Below, in pieces: positions 46,976 through 55,381 of a stretch of DNA of 64,000 bases. The notes under the pieces were generated by a model. That model was given only the letters and a program-made list of their open reading frames with translations. It was not told the origin of the DNA and made no database searches. The stretch's first letter is position 1. Each line of letters starts with the position of its first letter. Both the position numbers and the translations under genes were made by a program. The DNA is taken from positions 1 to 64,000 of the forward strand of contig CATLBN010000010.1 of assembly GCA_949878885.1 (NCBI GenBank), read 5' to 3'. The DNA is from an uncultured Clostridia bacterium (lineage in GTDB: Bacteria > Bacillota > Clostridia > Christensenellales > Borkfalkiaceae).

Positions 46976-47540
46976 CTGATATAGTGGTGCAGTATTCTAG
47001 TCAATTTTTATTGATGCGAAGACGGGGGTAAAATACCGTTAAAGGGCATATCGATGAAGTTTCTGGTGTTTGCTTGCTTTGCCAAAAGTGGGTGAATGCT
47101 GGGAGTAAAGGTGTATGGGAGCTAGGTAACGGCATACCGCAGCCCACCCCATTCACCGTGGAGGTCGGCAAAACTTTGACTTTTGCCGATTAAACCTGCT
47201 ATCAGGCGAAAGCTTGGTACAGAGTAGCCTGCTTTGAGTGAAAACAGCGGATAATAGACCCACGGCAAAATCCGTTCGGCCGGACGGGCGTTGCCTATTG
47301 CTATTTGAAATTGTCTTTTGCAAAAGAAGATAAGCTCAATAAAAATTGTCAAGGAAAGCTTCTAGACTGTCTTTATATTAGAGATTACGGTGTGGACTAA
47401 GTGGTAATTCGAATATGTCTTTTGACGTTCAGACCCTTAAAAGGAAACTGCTTCTTCGGCGACGGGAAGTGGGACTGAGGGAAATCCTTTCGAACCTAAG
47501 CCGCAAAGTTTATTTAATATAAACCACTATATTGTTTTTT
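46976..47540 (+). ncRNA. ole: OLE (Ornate Large Extremophilic)-type RNA
   Basis: ~560-nt region with no credible ORF. 10-bp closing stem atatagtggt(46980-46989)/accactatat(47523-47532) then T7. Internal stems 47091-47098/47150-47157, 47113-47117/47133-47137 and 47165-47173/47181-47189. Sits between ispA and an OapA-like gene plus dxs, the canonical OLE position. Confidence 0.87.
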
Positions 47541-47577
47541 TGTTTACGCACGTACTGTGCGTATTTTATTTAAAATT

Positions 47578-48237
47578 ATGGAAACAGACAATAAAGAAAA
47601 TTTATCTTCATCCGGTACGGAAGAAGTTCCTCCAAGTACTCCCGAACATTTAAAAGCTAAGGGTAAAATTACTAAAAATAAACAAAAAAATAAAAAAAAG
47701 CACAAATACGGCTGGCTGCAATGGGGGATAAGCGTATTTTTTATGTCGCTGGGCTTGACTGTGCTTTTCAGTTTTTTAACGGAAGTGTCGGTAAAGGACA
47801 GCGCGGTTTATGTTTGCGTTATAGTTCTTGTCGTGCTTCTTTTTTTGAATATTTCCTGCGATATTCTTGCAAATGCAATTATGTCTTGCAGTCCGGAAGC
47901 ATTCCACGCTATGGCTTCCAATAAAATAAAAGGCGCAAAACGTTCCGTTGTGTTTTGCCGTAACGCAAGTAAACTTTCAAGTATATTTGCAGACGTAATA
48001 GGCGATATTTGCGGAATTGTCAGCGGTGCGGCGGGTACTGCTCTTGCCGTGCATATTGCCGCCAATAACGGTTCTACGGCAGAAATTATAGCTTCGGTAA
48101 TGGTAAGTGCGGTTATCGGCGCATTAACCGTTGGCGGTAAAGCTCTGTTTAAACACTTTGCGGTAACTTTTAATAAACAGATAGTTTTCGGTTTTGCGAA
48201 ATTTACTACTTTCTTTATAAAGGAAAAGAAATGTTAA
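47578..48237 (+). CDS. oapA: OLE-associated membrane protein OapA-like
   Basis: Basic N-terminus then multiple TM; NKIKGAKRSVVFCRNASKLSSIFADVIGDICGIVSGAAGTAL; immediately downstream of the OLE-like RNA and upstream of dxs. Confidence 0.82.
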   Translation: METDNKENLSSSGTEEVPPSTPEHLKAKGKITKNKQKNKKKHKYGWLQWGISVFFMSLGLTVLFSFLTEVSVKDSAVYVCVIVLVVLLFLNISCDILANAIMSCSPEAFHAMASNKIKGAKRSVVFCRNASKLSSIFADVIGDICGIVSGAAGTALAVHIAANNGSTAEIIASVMVSAVIGALTVGGKALFKHFAVTFNKQIVFGFAKFTTFFIKEKKC

Positions 48238-49967
48238 AAAATTTAACTTGCGCGCAACTGAAAAGAATGACGCTGAAAGAGCTTTTGGCGCTCTCTGAGG
48301 AAATACGCGAAACCATAACCTCAACGGTATTAAAAAACGGAGGACATCTTTCTTCGAATTTGGGAATGGTTGAACTTACTGTTGCGCTTTATTATGTCTT
48401 CGATTTTCCGAAAGATAAGCTTGTATTCGACGTTGGACATCAATGTTACACACATAAGCTGTTATCGGGGAGATTCGAAGACTTTTCTTCTTTAAGGCAG
48501 CGCGGCGGGGTTTCCGGATTCCCTAAACGCGAGGAAAGCAATTATGATTGTTATAATACGGGGCACGCCGGCACGTCGGTTTCAGCAGCTTTGGGTATTG
48601 CCAAGGCGCGCGATATAAAGGGAGAAGATTTTTCCGTTATAGCCGTTATCGGCGACGGCTCGTTTAACAACGGATTGGTTTATGAAGCGTTTAACAGTTT
48701 AAGGCTTTTAAATACCAACATTTTGCTTATTTTAAACGATAACGGACTTTCTATTGCCCCTACTGTAGGCAGTATGCACGAGTATCTTGAAATTTTAAGC
48801 GAAGATTTTGCCCATAACGAAAAAAAGGACCGCCACGCAAAAATTTTCGAACGTTTCGGTTTTGCTTACGACGGAGTTTACGACGGCAACAATCTTGAAG
48901 AAATGATAAAAAAACTTACCGAAGTTAAAGATAGACTGCAAACCGAGTCGGTAATTTTGCACGTTATAACAAAGAAGGGCAAGGGATATGCTTTTTGCGA
49001 AGACGACCCGGAATCTACTCACGGTATTTCAATAAAGAAAACCGACAGTGTTTCTATGGAATATTCGCAGACTTTGGGCAAAAAGCTTACTGCGCTTGCG
49101 GAAAAAGATAAAAGGATAGTTGCAGTTACCGCAGCAATGACTTCAAGTTTGGGGCTTTCGGACTTTTTTGAAAAATTTCCAAAGCGTTCGGTAGACGTGG
49201 GTATTTGCGAAGAACACGCAACGGTTTTGTGTGCGTCTATGGCGGCGGAAGGTTTAAAACCGTATTATGCCGTTTATTCTACTTTTTTACAGCGTTCTTA
49301 CGACGAAATTTTAATTGATATTTGCAGTCAGAATTTACCCGTTACGCTTTGTGTTGACAGAGCCGGGGTTTCGGGAGCTGACGGAGAAACGCACCAAGGC
49401 GTTTTTGATTTATCGTTTCTTTCAATGATACCTAATCTTGTTATAGCTGTGCCTAAAGACGTAAACGAATTTGAAAGAATGATTGAATTCAGTACCGTAT
49501 TAAACGGACCTTTGGCTATAAGATATCCAAGAGAATGTAAACGGATTTTCAGAAAGCAGACTGAAATTCGTTTGGGCGAATGGGAAAAAATATGCGAAGG
49601 CGATGGTAAATATGCCATTTTGGCTTGCGGAGAGCGCGCGCTCAGCCAATCGCTGGCGGCGGCTGAACACCTAGCCGAGCATAATATAAAAGCAGCCGTA
49701 ATAAATGCAAGATTTGTTAAACCGCTTGATAACCGTTTACTTGACAGCCTTACTGAAAAATATATATTAACGGTAGAAGATAACGCTTTAATAGGCGGTT
49801 TCGGAACGCTTATAGACACATATTTTGCAAGTAAAGATAAAATTATTAAAAATTTTGCATACGCCGATAAATTTATACCGCACGGCGGAGTTAACGAACT
49901 TATGAAAGAATTCGGTGTGAGTGCGCAGGCGATTGCTGATTATATTACAACAAATGAGATTGGATAA
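48231..49967 (+). CDS. dxs: 1-deoxy-D-xylulose-5-phosphate synthase
   Basis: GHQCYTHKLLSGR, GDGSFNNGLVYEA, CVDRAGVSGADGETHQGVFD. Confidence 0.96.
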   Translation: MLKNLTCAQLKRMTLKELLALSEEIRETITSTVLKNGGHLSSNLGMVELTVALYYVFDFPKDKLVFDVGHQCYTHKLLSGRFEDFSSLRQRGGVSGFPKREESNYDCYNTGHAGTSVSAALGIAKARDIKGEDFSVIAVIGDGSFNNGLVYEAFNSLRLLNTNILLILNDNGLSIAPTVGSMHEYLEILSEDFAHNEKKDRHAKIFERFGFAYDGVYDGNNLEEMIKKLTEVKDRLQTESVILHVITKKGKGYAFCEDDPESTHGISIKKTDSVSMEYSQTLGKKLTALAEKDKRIVAVTAAMTSSLGLSDFFEKFPKRSVDVGICEEHATVLCASMAAEGLKPYYAVYSTFLQRSYDEILIDICSQNLPVTLCVDRAGVSGADGETHQGVFDLSFLSMIPNLVIAVPKDVNEFERMIEFSTVLNGPLAIRYPRECKRIFRKQTEIRLGEWEKICEGDGKYAILACGERALSQSLAAAEHLAEHNIKAAVINARFVKPLDNRLLDSLTEKYILTVEDNALIGGFGTLIDTYFASKDKIIKNFAYADKFIPHGGVNELMKEFGVSAQAIADYITTNEIG

Positions 49968-50709
49968 ACATATTGCGGATAACTTTCCTTCGCGCAGTAA
50001 AGCGGCCGAAGCCGTAGCAAAAGGTTTGGTGCTTGTAAACGGTAAAGTTGTTTCGGCTTCTTACCAAGTTAAAGAAGGCGACAACATAAAAATATTGCAG
50101 CCAACGGAAAATTATGTTTCCGCAGGCGGGTTTAAGTTATCAAAGGCGCTAAAAGATTTCAATTTTGACGTAACAAATAAAGTTATTGCCGATATTGGGG
50201 CAAGCACAGGCGGGTTTACCGACTGTTTATTGCAAAACGGAGCAAAGCGAGTTTATTGTATTGACGTTGGACAAAGTCAACTTGATAAAAGTCTATTATG
50301 TGACCGAGTAACGGTAATAGATAATTTTAACGCAAGAAATATAAACGAAAACACTTTGCCGGAGCGGGCGGATGCAGCAGTAATTGACGTAAGTTTTATA
50401 TCTTTAACTTATATTTTGCGTGAAGTCGGCAATCTGATTGACGAAGGCGGCGCGATAATTGCGCTAATAAAACCGCAATTTGAATGTGAAAGTAAAAAAG
50501 TAGGTAAAAACGGAATAGTTAAAGCAGCAGAAACGCATAAAAGAATAATTGCAAAAATATGCAATTATGCAAGTTCTGTTGGGCTTGCGCCCGCTAATTT
50601 GACAAATGCGCCTATTTATAAAGATAAAAACAAAGAATATTTAGTTCTTCTTATAAAAAACGGTAAAAATAGTGATATAAAAAGTTTAATTGAGTCGGTA
50701 AAATTATAA
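49954..50709 (+). CDS. tlyA: TlyA-family rRNA (cytidine-2'-O)-methyltransferase / hemolysin-like
   Basis: S4 domain RLDKHIADNFPSRSKAAEAVAKGLVLVNGK; IADIGASTGGFTDCLLQNGA. Confidence 0.93.
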   Translation: MRLDKHIADNFPSRSKAAEAVAKGLVLVNGKVVSASYQVKEGDNIKILQPTENYVSAGGFKLSKALKDFNFDVTNKVIADIGASTGGFTDCLLQNGAKRVYCIDVGQSQLDKSLLCDRVTVIDNFNARNINENTLPERADAAVIDVSFISLTYILREVGNLIDEGGAIIALIKPQFECESKKVGKNGIVKAAETHKRIIAKICNYASSVGLAPANLTNAPIYKDKNKEYLVLLIKNGKNSDIKSLIESVKL

Positions 50710-50726
50710 ATTTACCGACTTTTTAT
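50694..50726 (+). terminator. Terminator after tlyA
   Basis: agtcggtaaa-attata-aatttaccgact then T5. Confidence 0.65.
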
Positions 50727-50755
50727 TTGTATATTTGTATAAAGTGTTGTATAAT
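50727..50755 (+). promoter_or_regulatory. Sigma-A-type promoter of nadK
   Basis: TTGTAT-N17-TATAAT ending 8 nt before the ATG. Confidence 0.65.
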
Positions 50756-50763
50756 ATACACGT

Positions 50764-51576
50764 ATGGTTGCGGGGATTTATTACAATAAAAAGTATTTGG
50801 GAGAAAACACTGCAAGCGTTGACGCAATAGTGCGGGCTTTTTCAAAAAGCGGTAATTCAAGCCGGATTTTGGAAAGCAATAACAATCTTAACGGCGTAGA
50901 CGTTTTATTTGTTTTGGGCGGCGACGGTACTATTTTATCCGTGGCGTCGGAATGTGCCAAGCGAAATATTAAAATAGTAGGTGTAAATTTCGGTCATATG
51001 GGTTTTCTCGCCGAATTCGAATCTTATTCGCTTAATGATGCAATAGATTTGGTTTTAAAAGAAAATTACAAATTAAGGCGGCGCGGAATGCTTAAAATTG
51101 TTTGCGGTAAAAAAGAATTTTTAGCGCTGAACGATTTGGTAATACAAAGAAGCACAGGCGGAACAACGTTTGCAAATACAGTAAATTTGCACGCGGAAAT
51201 AGACGGCGCAACGGTAGATAACTTTTCTTCCGACGGGTTAATAATAAGCACGCCTACCGGCTCAACCGCTTACTCGCTTGCTGCGGGAGGTTCGGTTTTA
51301 ACACCTGATTTAAATGCTTTTATTTTAACGCCTATTTGTCCGCATTCGCTGCATTCGCGTCCCGTTGTGTTTAGCGACAAGTCAAAACTTATAATAAACG
51401 CGATAGACGCAAGAGAGCCTTTGGTTTTGATTGTAGACGGCAAAGTTGCCGGAGAAGTAAATAACGGCGAAATGGTAAAGATATGCAAGTCGGATATTTA
51501 TGCGAATTTTATTACCCAAGCCGAAGGTAACTTTTTTGATAAATTGTTAATGAAACTTAATATTTGGAGTAAATAA
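50764..51576 (+). CDS. nadK: NAD kinase
   Basis: VLGGDGTILSVA, NFGHMGFLAEFE, SSDGLIISTPTGSTAYSLAAGG. Confidence 0.95.
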   Translation: MVAGIYYNKKYLGENTASVDAIVRAFSKSGNSSRILESNNNLNGVDVLFVLGGDGTILSVASECAKRNIKIVGVNFGHMGFLAEFESYSLNDAIDLVLKENYKLRRRGMLKIVCGKKEFLALNDLVIQRSTGGTTFANTVNLHAEIDGATVDNFSSDGLIISTPTGSTAYSLAAGGSVLTPDLNAFILTPICPHSLHSRPVVFSDKSKLIINAIDAREPLVLIVDGKVAGEVNNGEMVKICKSDIYANFITQAEGNFFDKLLMKLNIWSK

Positions 51577-52026
51577 ATGCAAAGAACTTTAAGACAACAG
51601 AAAATACTTGAAATAATTGCGGAAAAAGAAATCGATACGCAAGAAGAACTTTGCGACGAACTTATTAAAGCAAATTTTAACGTAACGCAAGCTACAATTT
51701 CGCGCGACGTTAAAGAATTGAAATTGTTTAAAGTTGCAGGCGTGCGGAAAAAGTACAAGTATGCAAGCTTGGATTTGGACGATTCCGTTACAAACAGATT
51801 GACCAATCTTTTTAAAGGTTGTGTTTTAAGCATTAATCATGCAAATAATTTGATTTTAGTAAAAACAATGCGCGGTAACGGTTCTACCGTAGGAGTATTC
51901 GTAGATTCTTTAAAGATAAACGAAATTATCGGCAGCGTAGCCGGAGACGATACTTTGCTTATTGTTGTTCAAAGTAACGAAAGCACTCCGCGTGTGGTAA
52001 GTATGCTTAGAGAGTATTTGGTTTAA
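51577..52026 (+). CDS. argR: Arginine repressor
   Basis: TQEELCDELIKANFNVTQATISRDVKEL; GDDTLLIVV. Confidence 0.94.
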   Translation: MQRTLRQQKILEIIAEKEIDTQEELCDELIKANFNVTQATISRDVKELKLFKVAGVRKKYKYASLDLDDSVTNRLTNLFKGCVLSINHANNLILVKTMRGNGSTVGVFVDSLKINEIIGSVAGDDTLLIVVQSNESTPRVVSMLREYLV

Positions 52027-53705
52027 TGTTACATAGGCTATTTATAAAAAATATAGCTTTGATTTCGGAAGCTGATATAGAATTCGGTTCAAAACTTAAC
52101 GTACTGTCGGGAGAAACAGGTTCGGGTAAATCGGTTATTTTGGATTCTATTAATTTTGTTTTGGGGTCTAAAGCAGATAAAACGATGATTAGGTACGGCG
52201 AGCAGGAAGCTATGGTGCGCGCCGAGTTTGCCGTTGAACAAAATTCCGAAGTACTTAAAAAGCTTGAAGAATTCGACATAGAATCCGATGGAAATATTAT
52301 AATTACGCGTAAGTTCGGTTTGGACGGAAAGGGTTCAATAAAAATTAACGGCAATACCGTTACTGCGTTTATGCTTAAATCTGTTACTCAGCACTTGGTA
52401 GACGTTCACGGTCAGTCCGAACACTTTTTTTTGCTGGGTGAAGATAATCAGTTAAAAGTAATCGACGGCATTTGCGGAGAAAAGCTTTTGGCGTTACGGG
52501 CGGAAAATTTACAAATTATTTCCAAAAGGCGCGAATTGCTTTCTAAAATTTCCGAATTGGGCGGAAACGCGGACGAGCGTGAAAGAAAGCTTGATATTCT
52601 TAAATTTCAGATTGACGAAATTGAGAATGCCGCGGTGCGTATCGGAGAATTCGAGGAGTTGAAAGCCCGTCGCAACGTAATAGCCAATACAGAGAAAATA
52701 CTTTCGGCTTTGGAAACCGCCAGGTCGGTTTTTGGAGACGACGGCGGCTGCTTGGATGAAATTTCTTCGGCGCAACATTCGGTTAATTCAATTACGGGTT
52801 ATTCCGAAAAATATTCAGAGTTGGGTACAAGATTGGAAGGTTTGTATGCCGACGCTTCGGATATATGCGAAACCTTATCCGATTTTGCAGAAGAAATGAC
52901 TTTTGACGGGCGTGAAATTGAAGAAATAGACGAGCGATTGGCTACATTAAAATCTTTAATGAAAAAGTACGGCGCAGACGAAGAACAAATACTTAAATTT
53001 GCTGCAACGGCAAAAGAACAGTTTGAAACGCTTTCAGAAGGCGCTGAAGCTATTGAAAAGTATAATAATCAAATTGCAGAATGCAATAAACAGATATATT
53101 GCAAGTGCTGTGAAATGACTAAACTGCGTAAGGCGGCAGCGCAAACTTTTTGCAAAAAAGTTGAGGATGAGCTTAAAACTTTAAATATTCCTTCCGCACG
53201 GTTTGAGGTTGTGTTTACCGAGTACGACGAAAATTCCGTAAATTTATCTTCTGCCAACGGGTCCGATGTTGTAAGATTTATGTTTTCGGCAAATAAGGGC
53301 GAACCATTAAAGCCGCTAAGTAAAGTTATAAGCGGCGGCGAAATGTCAAGGTTTATGCTTGCCGTAAAAACTCAGCTTAAAGACTTAAACGGCATATCAA
53401 CATACATTTTTGACGAAATAGACGTTGGCATAAGCGGATTTACGGCAAATACGGTTGCAGAAAAATTTAACGTAATTGCAAATTCCGCGCAAATACTCGC
53501 CGTTTCGCATTTGCCGCAGGTTTGTGCGGCAAGTTCAACGCAATTCCTTATATATAAGGAAGAGGAAAACGGTAAAGTACTTACAAAAGTTAAACGCCTT
53601 GACGATAATCAAAAAATAGCCGAAATAGTTCGTTTAACCGGAAGCATAATGTCGGAAGCAGCAATACAGCACGCAAAAGAACTTATAGATTGTTTTAAAC
53701 ATTAA
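52026..53705 (+). CDS. recN: DNA repair protein RecN
   Basis: LSGETGSGKSVILDSINFVLG, VDVHGQSEH, ISGGEMSRFMLAVK, FDEIDVGISG. Confidence 0.96.
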   Translation: MLHRLFIKNIALISEADIEFGSKLNVLSGETGSGKSVILDSINFVLGSKADKTMIRYGEQEAMVRAEFAVEQNSEVLKKLEEFDIESDGNIIITRKFGLDGKGSIKINGNTVTAFMLKSVTQHLVDVHGQSEHFFLLGEDNQLKVIDGICGEKLLALRAENLQIISKRRELLSKISELGGNADERERKLDILKFQIDEIENAAVRIGEFEELKARRNVIANTEKILSALETARSVFGDDGGCLDEISSAQHSVNSITGYSEKYSELGTRLEGLYADASDICETLSDFAEEMTFDGREIEEIDERLATLKSLMKKYGADEEQILKFAATAKEQFETLSEGAEAIEKYNNQIAECNKQIYCKCCEMTKLRKAAAQTFCKKVEDELKTLNIPSARFEVVFTEYDENSVNLSSANGSDVVRFMFSANKGEPLKPLSKVISGGEMSRFMLAVKTQLKDLNGISTYIFDEIDVGISGFTANTVAEKFNVIANSAQILAVSHLPQVCAASSTQFLIYKEEENGKVLTKVKRLDDNQKIAEIVRLTGSIMSEAAIQHAKELIDCFKH

Positions 53706-53734
53706 AAAAACGGCGAAACTTTCGCCGTTTTTTT
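53704..53734 (+). terminator. Terminator of recN
   Basis: aaaaaaacggcgaaa-ct-ttcgccgttttttt. Confidence 0.8.
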
Positions 53735-53768
53735 GTATAGATTAAAACGGTTTGCACACAATACTTTT

Positions 53769-54785
53769 ATGTTTTACGCAAAAAAAGTAATTAAAGCATT
53801 AATTTTATTAATTGCGGTTGTAGTTTGCTCGTTTGCCGTTTCACCTATTGCGGTGTCTGCAGACGATAATTCACTTTATTTAGGCGGATTCCCCGCAGGA
53901 TTTGTACTAAACACTACAAATGTAGAAGTTGTAGGTTTGTGCGAAGTAATTACTACAAACGGTATGTGTTCTCCGGCTCGCGAAGCAGGCATAAAAACCG
54001 GAGATATAATAGATAGCATTAACGGCGAAGAAGTAAACAAAACAGCCGACGTAAATGAAATAGTAGCCCGCGATTATAAAAAATACCAAATAACGGTTAT
54101 TCGCGGAGGAGAAAGCATAACGCTGGACATTAATCCGGTAAAAGAGCTTGCAAGCGGCGGTAAACGCATAGGCGTGCTTGTAAAAGACAGTATTAACGGA
54201 ATAGGAACCGTAACCTATATAGATAAAGCTGCCGGTAAATTTGCTTCTTTGGGACATCCCGTTATGACTGTTGAAAATAAACTTATTAAAATTAACGGCG
54301 GAACGGTTTACGGCAGTTTGATTTACGATGTTAAAAAAGGTGTGCGAGGAACTCCGGGTGAACTTCGCGGCGCGTTTGAAAACGGTGTTGTTTTGGGCAA
54401 TGCAAAAATAAATTGCTCTTGCGGAGTTTTCGGCGACCTGTCAAAAAATTACGATTGTTCAAAATTGATTAAAATAAGCAAGGGCACGATTGACGACGTA
54501 AGCGTTGGCACTGCATATATTTATTCTACCGTTTACGGTAAAGATGTTTGCAAATATGAAATTTCAATCGTAAAGGTAGACAGACACAATAAAGACAACC
54601 GAAACTTTGTAATAAAAATTGAAGACAAAAATCTTATTGAAAAAACGGGCGGAATAGTTCAGGGAATGAGCGGAAGTCCGATAGTGCAAAACGGCAAATT
54701 AATAGGTGCGGTAACCCACGTATTTGTAAACGACCCTACGCGCGGATACGGTATAGGCATAGAAAATATGTTAAGTTCATATTAA
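53769..54785 (+). CDS. spoIVB: SpoIVB peptidase (sigma-K checkpoint protease)
   Basis: Signal anchor, PDZ domain AREAGIKTGDIIDSINGEEV, catalytic GMSGSPIVQ; ATG 53769 preferred over TTG 53733. Confidence 0.93.
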   Translation: MFYAKKVIKALILLIAVVVCSFAVSPIAVSADDNSLYLGGFPAGFVLNTTNVEVVGLCEVITTNGMCSPAREAGIKTGDIIDSINGEEVNKTADVNEIVARDYKKYQITVIRGGESITLDINPVKELASGGKRIGVLVKDSINGIGTVTYIDKAAGKFASLGHPVMTVENKLIKINGGTVYGSLIYDVKKGVRGTPGELRGAFENGVVLGNAKINCSCGVFGDLSKNYDCSKLIKISKGTIDDVSVGTAYIYSTVYGKDVCKYEISIVKVDRHNKDNRNFVIKIEDKNLIEKTGGIVQGMSGSPIVQNGKLIGAVTHVFVNDPTRGYGIGIENMLSSY

Positions 54786-54810
54786 ATAATAATTCCTCAT
54801 ATGTTAGTAT

Positions 54811-55353
54811 ATGAGGAATTTGTCTTTTTGTAAGGAAAAATGGGATAAACGGTTTTTTTTAGCTTTCATAATAGCGGTTATCTGTGCAATTATTTGTGGC
54901 ATAGTACTATGTGTACAGCTAAATTCTAACATTTATTTACGAAATTTAGCTTCAAATTACATTTTTAACGTATATAATTTTAAAAATACTCCGCTTTTCT
55001 TTTCGCATTTTTTAAGCGATTTACTATATTTTTACGTATGCTTTTTAATAGGTTATTGTACAAAGTTTAAATATTTAAGCTTAATTTTAATTTTTATACG
55101 CGGTTTATTTTTCGGCGTATATTGCGTTCTTTTATTTACTGTGGGAACGTTTGGCGGCGGATTGGCGGCAATAATAGTGTTTATACCGTCAACGCTTATT
55201 TCACTTTGCATTTGCTATTTTTTTCTTGATTTATGCAGATGTTTTAATAATAAATACATTTGGCTTTTGCCGTTGATTGTCGCAGTTGCAAACGGAATTA
55301 TTTTAATGCTGCTTATAAACGTTGTTTTCAGGGTAGTAATTATAATAGTATAA
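54811..55353 (+). CDS. Multi-TM protein, possibly SpoIIM-like stage II sporulation protein
   Basis: Hydrophobic with RGLFFGV and GTFGGGLAAIIVFIPSTLIS motifs; sporulation neighbourhood. Confidence 0.5.
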   Translation: MRNLSFCKEKWDKRFFLAFIIAVICAIICGIVLCVQLNSNIYLRNLASNYIFNVYNFKNTPLFFSHFLSDLLYFYVCFLIGYCTKFKYLSLILIFIRGLFFGVYCVLLFTVGTFGGGLAAIIVFIPSTLISLCICYFFLDLCRCFNNKYIWLLPLIVAVANGIILMLLINVVFRVVIIIV

Positions 55354-55381
55354 AAACAAAGCTTTTCCGCATACTAGGAAT

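Noticed and set aside
47122-47352. 76-aa minus-strand ORF in the ispA-dxs gap
   Set aside because: Lies inside the structured OLE-like RNA; no SD, no recognisable domain.
46896-47580. T-box, group II intron or 6S-like RNA as an explanation for the ispA-dxs gap
   Set aside because: No T-box motif, no intron-encoded protein or domain V-like end, too long for 6S; gene context and size fit OLE much better.
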